Part shown: in pieces, positions 7,859-16,276 of the stretch | Layout: each line of letters opens with the position of its first letter | How positions within the stretch are numbered: position 1 is the stretch's first letter | Source: Candidatus Woesearchaeota archaeon | Lineage (GTDB): Archaea; Nanobdellota; Nanobdellia; Woesearchaeales; DSVV01 | Direction of reading: 5' to 3' | NCBI GenBank assembly: GCA_018303075.1 | Contig: JAGVYW010000001.1 | Coordinates: 71,156 to 115,351 of the forward strand | Length of the DNA stretch: 44,196 bases | Position numbers and translations under genes: made by a program | The notes under the pieces: model-generated | Databases searched by the model: none | Told to the model about the DNA's origin: nothing | What the model saw: only the letters and a program-made list of their open reading frames with translations

Positions 7859-8680
7859 ATGGAATTCAAAGGTTTGCTTCATGTTCATTCAACTTATTCA
7901 AAAGACGGCAAGTACACTATTCAGCAGATTAAAGAACTGTATAAAGATTATGATTTTATAGCAATTACAAATCATTATGAACATTGTTTTGAAAAATCTG
8001 ACCAAATTCACTATGAAATTAATGAGCAGAATAATCAATTAAATTCTATCGGGAAGAAACAGCTTATTATTCTTGGATTTGAATATCAATACAATTGCAG
8101 CCATATCCTTTTTATAGGGCTTGCTGAAACCATTCCTGTTGATTTAGAGCAGATTAAAATATTAATCAGAAAGAAGAATCCTCTGGTCATACTTGCTCAT
8201 CCACAAATGAAGGACTTTCTTTTATTGAAAGAATCATTGATTAATTATGTTGACGGTATTGAGGTGTATAATTCATTGCATAATGATAAGCAATATCCAG
8301 CTTTTCATCTTTTTAGGAAATTGAAGAAACTGCGAAAGAAGAATAATACAATAAAAGCTTTTTTTGGAGAAGATTTTCATAATGGTGTAAATTCTGACAC
8401 AGCAATTTATGTAACAGCAGAGAAGCTTGAGGAGAAAGATATTTTGCTGGCTCTTAAGAATGGCAATTATTATATTAAGAACAAATACTTCACATATTAT
8501 CCTGATGGTAGGTTTGAATATATAGGTAGAATCTTTTTTCCGTATATGAAATCTTTTTTTGTAGAAGTATTGCAATATCTCAATCCAAAAGTTGGTAAAG
8601 TTATCTATTATCTTCCGTATAGCAGCAGAATAAAACAAAAACTGTATCAATTCTTAAAGCTGTTTTTTGGCCGGATTTGA
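7859..8680 (+). CDS. Second PHP-domain protein
   Basis: A 273-aa protein beginning at the ATG at 7859, preceded by GAGAGGT as ribosome-binding site. An upstream in-frame ATG at 7790 lies inside the previous gene and is unlikely. PHP motifs are present but diverged: HVHSTYSKDG near residue 10, TNH in place of the usual TDH near 38, AHPQM near 112, and GEDFHNG near 171. The first PHP protein keeps the canonical residues. The C-terminal 60 residues are hydrophobic and basic and may contact the membrane. Catalysis is possible but less certain than for the neighbour. Downstream genes converge on it from the minus strand. Confidence 0.8.
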   Translation: MEFKGLLHVHSTYSKDGKYTIQQIKELYKDYDFIAITNHYEHCFEKSDQIHYEINEQNNQLNSIGKKQLIILGFEYQYNCSHILFIGLAETIPVDLEQIKILIRKKNPLVILAHPQMKDFLLLKESLINYVDGIEVYNSLHNDKQYPAFHLFRKLKKLRKKNNTIKAFFGEDFHNGVNSDTAIYVTAEKLEEKDILLALKNGNYYIKNKYFTYYPDGRFEYIGRIFFPYMKSFFVEVLQYLNPKVGKVIYYLPYSSRIKQKLYQFLKLFFGRI

Positions 8681-8710
8681 TTCGCCAAGAACTATTTATG
8701 ATAATATCAA

Positions 8711-10318
8711 TTATATCTCAATATCAGCAATTGCTTCATTGAGTAACTCTGTTTCCTTATTTTTATTATCTTTCTTTTTAATTTTTTTAGTTACGATATC
8801 TGGCTGAGATAAAATATCATATCGTATTGCACCATCAAATTTGCTGTTGTTTTTATCTTCTTCATTATTATGAATTCCTAGCATGTAGAGTACTGTTGGG
8901 ATAATATCTAATATTTCTAAATCTTTCTTCACAAGATTATTGCATTTTATTTCTTCTCCTGTTTTCTTTATATTTTTTCCAGCAGCTATGAAAATTCCAT
9001 TAATACTCTCTGTATGCCCGTGGTATCCTGTAAGATAGGCATCATAAGATGAAAACAATGTTGTTTTGAATAAGTCTAGATTTATTGTATATCCTTCATG
9101 AGGGAGATAAACAATGTCTGGAGTATTCTTTAGATATTCTCCTTTGTATAGATTCTCTCTTTTTTCAACATATGAAAGAACATTGCATTTTCTTTTTTCA
9201 TCTGTAATATTTCGTAATCCTGCTATAAGTTTATCACGTACTTTTTCATATTCTTCATTGTTTTTCTTTAGTGCTTCATTAATGAATATACCTAACGGTG
9301 TTATATTGAAATCTTCTTGAGAAACTACTGCTTTATCTGCAATTGCTTTATATGCCTGCTGGCTTTTTGGATTGATCTGTGTTATATCAATTCCAACCTT
9401 TCGTACAATATTATCAACTGTTTTTATTCCTTTAAGCAATAATAGACGTGACTTAGATATCTTTAATGAGATATATTTATTTTGAATCAACCAATATTTG
9501 ATATTAATACTTTTTGTAGGAGCAGGGCCATGTCCATGATCAGATATAACAAATATATCGAAATTATCACCATACTTTTTAGTGTATATCTCATAAATCT
9601 CTTTGATAATCTCGTCAATTCTTGTGAAATACTGCAATAACTTTTCTTTATCATGCCAAAAAAAATGCTGGATAACATCTGTCTCTCTGAATAATACAAA
9701 AAAGAAATCAAAGTCTTTTTTGTTCAAAATATGCTTTACAACATTTAATCGATTGTTTATTATTTGTATCTGTTTATCGTAGACGGATTCTGTCTCTTTT
9801 TTTGTTCTTCTTTTTCTATGCACATGTTCTTTAAATTCATCATGGATGTCATAGCCTATTTTTTTCAAATCTATAATCAAATCTTTTGGGTAGGTATAAT
9901 CCTGTTTTCCTAAAGGTGTCAAAAAATCAGAAATCATAACTCCATTAATTTTTTCAGGCGGATATGTTACAGGCAGATTAATTATACAACTCTTTAATTC
10001 GTATTCATCTAATATATTCCAGATTCTTTTAACAGCAACAGTTTTGGAGTTAATTATTCCTAAATCAGGATTTCTAATATCTTTCATAAATGAATATATT
10101 CCGTGTTTTCCAGGATTTACACCTGAAGCAAAACTAACCCATGCGGGACCAGAAATTGGAGGAACAGTGCTTTTCATAGTACCCCATACTCCTTTTTTGA
10201 GTATGGCATTTATTGTAGGGAGCTTATTTTCTCGCAGCCACGGCATTAGCAAGTTAAATGTTGAGCCGTCTAATCCGATAATTAAAATTCTATTCTTTTC
10301 ATTGTTTATTATTACCAT
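8711..10318 (-). CDS. AlkP-superfamily phosphodiesterase
   Basis: A 535-aa type I phosphodiesterase/nucleotide pyrophosphatase-like protein without the nucleotidyltransferase extension of its relative at 2619. Metal and nucleophile residues are D17 (GLDGS), S56 in PPISGPAW (Ser where the other protein has Thr), D214, H218 (RETDVIQH), D260-H261 (SDHGHG) and a later GYHGH. The C-terminus is a long Lys/Glu-rich tail that may be disordered. No signal peptide is seen. It converges with the PHP genes. Related archaeal proteins often sit in glycan loci, but their substrates (nucleotide sugars, phospholipid or phosphoglycan diesters) are unproven. Confidence 0.88.
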   Translation of the reverse strand: MVIINNEKNRILIIGLDGSTFNLLMPWLRENKLPTINAILKKGVWGTMKSTVPPISGPAWVSFASGVNPGKHGIYSFMKDIRNPDLGIINSKTVAVKRIWNILDEYELKSCIINLPVTYPPEKINGVMISDFLTPLGKQDYTYPKDLIIDLKKIGYDIHDEFKEHVHRKRRTKKETESVYDKQIQIINNRLNVVKHILNKKDFDFFFVLFRETDVIQHFFWHDKEKLLQYFTRIDEIIKEIYEIYTKKYGDNFDIFVISDHGHGPAPTKSINIKYWLIQNKYISLKISKSRLLLLKGIKTVDNIVRKVGIDITQINPKSQQAYKAIADKAVVSQEDFNITPLGIFINEALKKNNEEYEKVRDKLIAGLRNITDEKRKCNVLSYVEKRENLYKGEYLKNTPDIVYLPHEGYTINLDLFKTTLFSSYDAYLTGYHGHTESINGIFIAAGKNIKKTGEEIKCNNLVKKDLEILDIIPTVLYMLGIHNNEEDKNNSKFDGAIRYDILSQPDIVTKKIKKKDNKNKETELLNEAIADIEI

Positions 10319-10344
10319 AATTACTTGTTGAGATTTGTTGAATG

Positions 10345-10352
10345 TTTATAAA
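10345..10352 (-). promoter_or_regulatory. TATA box for the minus-strand phosphodiesterase
   Basis: TTTATAAA on the minus strand about 30 nt upstream of the ATG at 10318, matching the spacing seen at other genes in the window. Confidence 0.5.
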
Positions 10353-10447
10353 TTTTAGTATTTTTGAATTCATCTATCTATTTAGCTCAATCAAGGAATT
10401 CTGGAGAAATAAATATATTTAAAAATTGATAAGGTTAAACATAAATT

Positions 10448-10555
10448 ATGTTCAGTACAAAATTTAAAGATATTGCAATAAATCTTTCAATACTTATGAT
10501 AGTAATTTTATTGAACTTAACTATCACAATTATCTTACGATCTTCTCCTGAATAA
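10448..10555 (+). CDS. Possible 35-aa single-pass membrane peptide
   Basis: A short open frame starting with ATG at 10448. It encodes a basic N-terminus (MFSTKFKD), one hydrophobic stretch of about 20 residues, and a short charged end. An AT-rich box (ATATTTAAAAA, near 10408-10420) lies about 33 nt upstream. It overlaps the 3' end of the convergent methyltransferase by 21 bp. It could be a real membrane microprotein or chance coding in AT-rich DNA. The overlap and lack of a known family keep confidence low. Confidence 0.25.
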   Translation: MFSTKFKDIAINLSILMIVILLNLTITIILRSSPE

Positions 10556-11374
10556 CAAAAATCTAGTAACTGATTTGTTGTATATTGGAATGTAAACCAA
10601 TAAATGGTCAATTGGCCAGCTGAAAACTAAAATAATCTTTTTTCCTAGATTGTATATTTTAATTTTTATACTCTTTTCTTCGTTCGTTGCTGAATATTCT
10701 TTTTTTTCCTGTTTGCTTTCTTCTAATATCTTCCTTGCGAATTTTCTTAGTAAGAATGCAATCACTCTGTCATACCATCTTAAAAGACCATAACCAACTT
10801 GCGGCATTGCCTTCTCTTTAATAAATACAGTACCATGTTTATTGAATAAATCAATCCATTCTTGTTTTGTTCTTATTGTAATATGATCAACATCTGATTG
10901 TGTGTTTTCTAAAGGAGCTTTTTCAAGAATACATATTCTGCCTTCTTTCTTTGTAGTTTTTATCATCTTGAATACTGCCTGCTCTAGTTTTTCTTGCGTT
11001 GGAATGTGCTGCAATACTGTGATAGAGTAAACAATATCAAATTGTTCATCAGGAAAATCAATATCCTCTGCTTTTGATACTTTGAATTGCACAGTTGTGT
11101 CGTATACTTTATTTTTTTCTTCTGCTGCTTTAATACACTCTTCACTTATGTCAACTGCTGTGACTTCTGCTTTATCTTTTGCATTTTTTATTGCCCAAAT
11201 ACCATTACCACAGCCAACATCAAGCATTTTTATTCCAGAAATTACTTTTATTAATCTTCTAAATATCTTAAAGCGAATACTTTCTTCGTATTTATAATAA
11301 TCAATATCAGAATGTCCAACATTTCTGAATGTTTTATATCGTTCATTCCAATATTGTTCTGGTTCATAACTCAT
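10535..11374 (-). CDS. Class I SAM-dependent methyltransferase
   Basis: A 279-aa protein with a Rossmann-type methyltransferase core: the SAM-binding motif MLDVGCGNG near residues 49-57, the acidic residue in VTAVDIS at the end of strand 2, and a post-II motif FDIVYSITVLQHI. The C-terminal 70 residues include a basic segment and hydrophobic stretches that could attach it to the membrane. It is the last gene of the minus-strand operon that starts with GMD, ten nt after the DegT fragment. A role in O- or N-methylation of a sugar residue is likely from context. The position methylated is unknown. Confidence 0.88.
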   Translation of the reverse strand: MSYEPEQYWNERYKTFRNVGHSDIDYYKYEESIRFKIFRRLIKVISGIKMLDVGCGNGIWAIKNAKDKAEVTAVDISEECIKAAEEKNKVYDTTVQFKVSKAEDIDFPDEQFDIVYSITVLQHIPTQEKLEQAVFKMIKTTKKEGRICILEKAPLENTQSDVDHITIRTKQEWIDLFNKHGTVFIKEKAMPQVGYGLLRWYDRVIAFLLRKFARKILEESKQEKKEYSATNEEKSIKIKIYNLGKKIILVFSWPIDHLLVYIPIYNKSVTRFLLFRRRS

Positions 11375-11383
11375 AAAAAAACC

Positions 11384-12070
11384 TCACATAAATTTATCTT
11401 TGTGCTTTTTTATAACTTGGATAACTCTCTCCAAATCTTCTTCTGTCATCTTTGCATGATTTGGAAGATTAATCACTTGCTTTGATGCAAGCTCTGCTTG
11501 TCTGCAGCTTCCTCTTGTATATAATAATCTTTCCATATTAGCAGCAGGAGGATATAATGGATTATTAAACCATAATCCTAGATTTATTTGATGCTTATTG
11601 AATATTGCTGCTGTTTCTTGGTTGTTTCTGCTTCTGATTGTATAACGCAAAAATACATGCGTTCTATCTTCTGCTATTTTTGGCGTTGAAATATTTAGAT
11701 TTTCTAATTCTTGTGTTAGATATTCTGAATTCTTGAGCCTTGCTTTTGTGATTATATCAAGCTTTTTTAATTGAGATGCTCCAATCATTGCAAGCACATT
11801 TGGCAGACGTGATTTGTATTCTGCTGGCATTGCTGCAGACATCTCTTCTGCTGTCATTGAAGGAGTAAATATTTTTAGCGTTTTGCTGTCAATTATGTTT
11901 GTTAAATAATGCAGCGGCTCACCTATAAGATTAAATGAAGAATCAAGTAGGATTGGAATTCTTGTTAAATTAAGAAGCAGGCATTGTATATATTTATTTG
12001 ATGGAAATGGATATTGCTGTTGTATTGCAAAAATCTTTTCATAAATATCTTTATTGTTTGTTGTAATCAT
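11384..12070 (-). CDS. Broken DegT/DnrJ/EryC1 aminotransferase, C-terminal fragment
   Basis: 228 aa matching the C-terminal half of a DegT-family sugar aminotransferase, from the ITTNN strand just after the PLP site to the C-terminal domain. The frame stays open upstream of its ATG and encodes FDYTKNITTGQGG at 12071-12109, which is the normal active-site block including the Schiff-base lysine (codon 12095-12097). That part is not in the predicted product if translation starts at 12070. Together with the N-terminal fragment it would make a protein of normal family length minus about 14 residues. The ATGA overlap with the upstream fragment may allow coupled translation, but a working enzyme is unlikely. 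Confidence 0.7.
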   Translation of the reverse strand: MITTNNKDIYEKIFAIQQQYPFPSNKYIQCLLLNLTRIPILLDSSFNLIGEPLHYLTNIIDSKTLKIFTPSMTAEEMSAAMPAEYKSRLPNVLAMIGASQLKKLDIITKARLKNSEYLTQELENLNISTPKIAEDRTHVFLRYTIRSRNNQETAAIFNKHQINLGLWFNNPLYPPAANMERLLYTRGSCRQAELASKQVINLPNHAKMTEEDLERVIQVIKKHKDKFM

Positions 12071-12642
12071 GCCGCCTTGACCTGTTGTGATATTTTTTGT
12101 ATAATCAAATTTTTGTAGCTTGCGCCAAGACTTTGTGCTGCATCTTCAATCAAATATAAATTATGTTTTTTCGCAATTTCCTGCAATTCAGCAATATCAC
12201 ATGGTTGTCCATAGATATGATGGGCGATAATTGCTTTTGTTTTTTTAGTAATTGCTTTTTTTACTTGTTCAATATTCATATTATATGTTTGCGGATTGAT
12301 ATCAACATATTTTGGAATAATACCATGATATCTTAGAGCGTTCGGCACAACAACACAAGTGTATGCTGGAAGGATTACTTCATCTCCTTGTTTTATATTT
12401 AATGCCTGCAATATTGTGTATAATCCAATTCTTGCTTTTGCAAAGCTTATTGCATATTTGTTGTTAGTATATTGTTTGAACTCGTTCTCGAATTGTTTTA
12501 TTTCTAGGCCATCTCCAAAAAACTGTTTTTTTGTACTGTAAGCGGCAATATGTATTGCTTCTTTCTTGGAAATAGTAGGTAAGGGATTGATGTATATCTT
12601 TTTTATGTGTTTTCTGCTGATGTAATCAGTTATTTGTCCCAT
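12067..12642 (-). CDS. Broken DegT/DnrJ/EryC1 aminotransferase, N-terminal fragment
   Basis: N-terminal half of a DegT-family aminotransferase. Family signatures include QFFGDGLEIKQFENEF, GDEVILPAYTCVVVPNAL and the PLP-aspartate motif YLIEDAAQSLGA. After GASYK the frame shifts and ends in an unrelated tail (IIQKISQQVKAA). The intact homologue at 15167 has 14 residues between the equivalent EYK and FFGNK. Here only 2 nt separate the corresponding codons, so about 40 nt were lost. I prefer the ATG at 12642. A TTG at 12660 overlapping the SGNH stop is the longer alternative. The gene is probably a pseudogene within an otherwise intact operon. Confidence 0.7.
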   Translation of the reverse strand: MGQITDYISRKHIKKIYINPLPTISKKEAIHIAAYSTKKQFFGDGLEIKQFENEFKQYTNNKYAISFAKARIGLYTILQALNIKQGDEVILPAYTCVVVPNALRYHGIIPKYVDINPQTYNMNIEQVKKAITKKTKAIIAHHIYGQPCDIAELQEIAKKHNLYLIEDAAQSLGASYKNLIIQKISQQVKAA

Positions 12643-12656
12643 TTTAATTGCCTTTT

Positions 12657-13661
12657 TCAATTACTTATTTTAACTGCCTTTTCCTTATTATAGATATTAT
12701 TATCAATATTTAATTGTTTAGTAAATATTATACTGCCCGCACCATTTAAATGATGCGAATCAGCGAAGTAGTCTGAATTATTTTCATATATTTTATGATA
12801 ATCAAGCTTATTATATTCTTTTAAATGCTTATTCATTATTGCAATGATTTTGCTATAAAATTCAGCTTCAGAAAAGTTTGCTTTCATAAGCTCTTTGTTA
12901 TATTCATAGCTTAATGGATATCTTACTATTGTAATAGGTATTTTGTTTTCATCTGCAAGCAGGATTATCTTTTCAAAATATTCCAGTGCGATTGGATCTG
13001 CGAATTTGTTTGTTTCTTTAAAATGTTCTTCTATATCTTTTTCTGCAATCTTATCCTTATTTCCAGCTGAAAAATTTCTTGTATCATTATACCACCCACG
13101 ATACATATTATGATTTTTAATAAGTAATACTGCAAAATCCTCTCCATTGCCTAGAACAGGCAGGTTTGATTCTAAGTAGATTGAAATTGTCGTCTTATTT
13201 GTGAATCTTTTTATCTCGTTTGTTGGTATGAACTGTGAATAAAGCCAAATGTCGCTCATCACTCTCTGTTGGTCAAAAAGAACAGGAGAAAAACTGTGAG
13301 GATCAATTTCTAAAAATAACATCTTAATCTTGATATTATTGTTATTATTATCATTATTATCTAAAAGTCTTTTTATTTTATAATATGTTTTTATATAATT
13401 TTCATCTCCTGTACCGAAATTAAATGAACTGTTAATATACGCTGGATTTACAGCATCTCTTGTATGAGAATCGCCAAAAAATGCATAATCTATTGTTTTG
13501 TTTTGTTGTATTACATCTAAATACGCTTTTTCAGCTCTATAAACATTCTTTTTCTCTATTACAATTTTCCAATATACAGCATTTAGAATTATAATTATTA
13601 GAGTTAAGATTACCATAAAGACAACTATTTTCTTAATGAATATTTTCTTTTCTGTTATCAT
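12657..13661 (-). CDS. Membrane-anchored SGNH-hydrolase-like protein paired with MBOAT
   Basis: A 334-aa protein with an N-terminal transmembrane helix (residues about 9-32) and an SGNH-like domain outside. The nucleophile block is FFGDSHTRDA (D64, S65, H66), and a C-terminal DSHHLNGAG segment supplies the Asp-His pair. It sits directly downstream of the MBOAT gene, with 28 nt between them. In AlgI/AlgJ- and DltB/DltD-like systems an MBOAT membrane protein hands an acyl group to such a partner for O-acylation of an exported polysaccharide, so this is the likely role here. The gene lies in the GMD operon. Confidence 0.82.
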   Translation of the reverse strand: MITEKKIFIKKIVVFMVILTLIIIILNAVYWKIVIEKKNVYRAEKAYLDVIQQNKTIDYAFFGDSHTRDAVNPAYINSSFNFGTGDENYIKTYYKIKRLLDNNDNNNNNIKIKMLFLEIDPHSFSPVLFDQQRVMSDIWLYSQFIPTNEIKRFTNKTTISIYLESNLPVLGNGEDFAVLLIKNHNMYRGWYNDTRNFSAGNKDKIAEKDIEEHFKETNKFADPIALEYFEKIILLADENKIPITIVRYPLSYEYNKELMKANFSEAEFYSKIIAIMNKHLKEYNKLDYHKIYENNSDYFADSHHLNGAGSIIFTKQLNIDNNIYNKEKAVKISN

Positions 13662-13689
13662 TTAATCCCTCTTAAAATTGAAAATAATC

Positions 13690-15135
13690 TTAAAACTGAA
13701 AATAAATAAATTCTGTCTGCTCAAATACACCAAATAATAATATGCTTATAATTATCATTATTAATATTCCCCATCTTATGTATAGTGCTTTGCTGTCAAG
13801 GAATTCTCTTATAGATATATGCGACTGTATTAAATGAACAAATTCAAGCAATGCTATTGAGAATAATGCAATTATCAGTGTTGGCCAGCCAATATTTAAT
13901 AGATGTGCTGAAAACTCGAAATTAAAATCCGAGAATATTTTTGAGATTATATAAAACGCATCATGTACATTGTTTGCCCTAAAAAATATCCATGAAAAGC
14001 ATACAAGAGAGAAAACAAAAGCTATCTTGAATAAATTATGTATTCTCGTGGATCTATCTAATCCGACTTTATTTACAATATATTCTCTCCATTTTTTTGT
14101 GAATGGAGATGATATCATGTAGATTCCATGCAATATTCCCCAGATTATAAATGTCCATTTTGCGCCATGCCATAATCCTGAAACTAAAAATATAATGAAT
14201 AAATTGAAATACCATCTAGGGACTGAAATTTTGCTTCCACCTAATGGAATATAAAGATAATCTCTAAACCAGCTTGAAAGAGAAATATGCCATCTTCTCC
14301 AGAATTCAGGGATTGATTTTGAGAAATAAGGCCTCTTAAAATTATCCATTAGACGAAATCCCATAACTTGAGCTGAACCTATTGCTATATCACTATATCC
14401 TGAGAAATCGCAGTAAATCTGAAATGCAAAGAAAATAGTTCCAACTAATAAGTATATTCCAGTATAATCACCCACATTATTATAGACAGTGTTTACTATG
14501 ATTGCTAATCTATCAGCTACAACAACTTTCTTGAAAAATCCCCATAACATTAATTTTAAACCATCTACAACTCGTTTATATTCAAATTTGTGTTCTTCAT
14601 AAAATTGATGCAAAAGATTTCCTGCCCGTTCAATTGGACCTGCAACAAGCTGCGGAAAAAATGAATGATATAATGCATACATCCCGAAGTTTCTTTCAGG
14701 ATTTATTTTATTATTATAAACATCAACAGAATAACTTATTGCTTGGAATGTATAAAAAGAGATTCCAACAGGGAGAAGAACATTGAGAACAAATGGCTCA
14801 AATTGAATACTAAACAAAGCTAAAAATTCTCTTACAGAATCAGTTACAAAATTGAAGTATTTGAAAAAAAACAACATGGATACATTTATAATAATGCTCG
14901 TCCATAAATAAAATTGTTTTAATCTCTGATTCGAACTTTTAACAATAGCTATAGCTGTATAAAAAGTAACAACTGTTGATATTAACAGCAGAACTGTATA
15001 CTCAACTTTCCAGCTCATATAGAAATAATAACTTGTAACTAAAAGAAAAATCCATCTATATTTATGTTTAATTGTAAAATATAATGCTGCAACTATTGGA
15101 AAGAAAATTAGGAAATGAATTGAATTAAATAACAT
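13690..15135 (-). CDS. MBOAT-family O-acyltransferase (AlgI-like)
   Basis: A 481-aa polytopic membrane protein with the AlgI-type MBOAT signatures: PQLVAGPIERA at 161-171, CDFSGYSDIAIG at 242-253, FWRRWHISLSSWFRDYLYIPLG at 278-299, and the catalytic histidine in SGLWHGAKWTF (H323). About 10 to 12 hydrophobic segments are visible. MBOAT proteins transfer acyl (often acetyl) groups from the cytoplasmic side to extracytoplasmic glycans. Its position between the perosamine-synthase-like gene and the SGNH partner suggests acylation of the sugar made by this operon. Confidence 0.93.
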   Translation of the reverse strand: MLFNSIHFLIFFPIVAALYFTIKHKYRWIFLLVTSYYFYMSWKVEYTVLLLISTVVTFYTAIAIVKSSNQRLKQFYLWTSIIINVSMLFFFKYFNFVTDSVREFLALFSIQFEPFVLNVLLPVGISFYTFQAISYSVDVYNNKINPERNFGMYALYHSFFPQLVAGPIERAGNLLHQFYEEHKFEYKRVVDGLKLMLWGFFKKVVVADRLAIIVNTVYNNVGDYTGIYLLVGTIFFAFQIYCDFSGYSDIAIGSAQVMGFRLMDNFKRPYFSKSIPEFWRRWHISLSSWFRDYLYIPLGGSKISVPRWYFNLFIIFLVSGLWHGAKWTFIIWGILHGIYMISSPFTKKWREYIVNKVGLDRSTRIHNLFKIAFVFSLVCFSWIFFRANNVHDAFYIISKIFSDFNFEFSAHLLNIGWPTLIIALFSIALLEFVHLIQSHISIREFLDSKALYIRWGILIMIIISILLFGVFEQTEFIYFQF

Positions 15136-15166
15136 ATTATTATCTCCTTTATCTAAATCTAAAAAA

Positions 15167-16276
15167 TTACTTCATTATCTCTTTAATCTTTTCACAAATA
15201 TAACTAATATCATCTTTTGATAATCTTGAAGAGGATGGCAAGTTCATGCCTTTTTGTGAAATGTAATCAGTTACTGGATATTTTTCAACTGCAAACTGCT
15301 TATAAGGCGGCATTACATGGATTGGATAAAAGAATTCTCGTGTATCAATGCCAGCAGATTTTAGTTTCTGCATTAATTCTGCTCTGGATAATCGTGTGTT
15401 TTCGTTGAGCAATATTGAATACATCCAATAGACATGTCTTGCATATTTCTCTTCTTTTTGAAGTGTGATTCCGTTTATATCCTGCAGCAATGAATTATAT
15501 TGTTTTGCATTTCTTCTTCGTATTTCTATGAATTTATCAATATTTTCTAACTGAGCAACACCAATTGCTGCCTGGATATTTGTTAAGCGGTAATTGTAGC
15601 CAATAATTTCATGCCAATATCTTTTATTCTTGCTCATGCCATGATCTTTAAGCACACGCATCTTTTCAGCAAGCTCTTTATTGTTTGTAATACACATGCC
15701 TCCTTCTCCTGTTGTGATTATTTTGTTTCCAAAAAAGGAAAAGCAAGCGATATCAGAAAAACTGCCTACTTTCTTTTTTTTATATTCTGCGCCATGTGCT
15801 TCTGCGCAGTCTTCAATCAAGAAAAGATTTCTGCTGACGCATAAATCTTTTATTTCATCTATTTTACATGGATGACCATAAATATGAACAGGCATAATTG
15901 CCTTTGTCTTTGATGTAATTTTTTCTTTTATTTTGTTTATGTCAATATTGCCTGTGTTTTGTTCAACATCAACTAATACAGGAGTTGCACCTGTGTACAA
16001 TATTGAATTTATTGTAGCTGCAAATGTAAAATCAGGAATAATCACTTCATCGCCTTTTTTTATGTCAAGCGCTAGAAGAGCTAAGTGTAATGCAACAGTG
16101 CCATTTGCTACTGCAACTCCATAATTTGTCTGGCAATATTTGCTGAACTGCTGTTCAAATTTTGTAACATATTCACCTTTTGAAGAAATCCAATTTGTTT
16201 TTATGCATTCTGTTACGTAATCAATCTCTTTTTGCCCTAATAATGGTTCTGCAATAGGTATTGTTTTTTGTTCCAT
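15167..16276 (-). CDS. GDP-perosamine-synthase-like DegT aminotransferase
   Basis: A 369-aa intact PLP-dependent sugar aminotransferase. The order of motifs follows RfbE/Per proteins: TNWISSKGEYVTKFE at 27-41, NGTVALHLAL at 58-67, the PLP aspartate in LIEDCAEAHGAEY at 153-165, and the Schiff-base lysine K185 in FSFFGNKIITTGEGG. GDP-perosamine synthase aminates GDP-4-keto-6-deoxymannose, which is the product of GMD, and the GMD gene overlaps this one by 1 nt (TAATG). That coupling strongly supports perosamine or a close 4-amino-6-deoxyhexose. A different 4-keto-sugar aminotransferase remains possible, since specificity is inferred from similarity and context. Confidence 0.85.
   Translation of the reverse strand: MEQKTIPIAEPLLGQKEIDYVTECIKTNWISSKGEYVTKFEQQFSKYCQTNYGVAVANGTVALHLALLALDIKKGDEVIIPDFTFAATINSILYTGATPVLVDVEQNTGNIDINKIKEKITSKTKAIMPVHIYGHPCKIDEIKDLCVSRNLFLIEDCAEAHGAEYKKKKVGSFSDIACFSFFGNKIITTGEGGMCITNNKELAEKMRVLKDHGMSKNKRYWHEIIGYNYRLTNIQAAIGVAQLENIDKFIEIRRRNAKQYNSLLQDINGITLQKEEKYARHVYWMYSILLNENTRLSRAELMQKLKSAGIDTREFFYPIHVMPPYKQFAVEKYPVTDYISQKGMNLPSSSRLSKDDISYICEKIKEIMK

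Noticed and set aside
10044-10331. 95-aa plus-strand open frame opposite the phosphodiesterase
   Set aside because: It lies antisense to the conserved N-terminal domain of a clear gene and has no ribosome-binding site or family resemblance.
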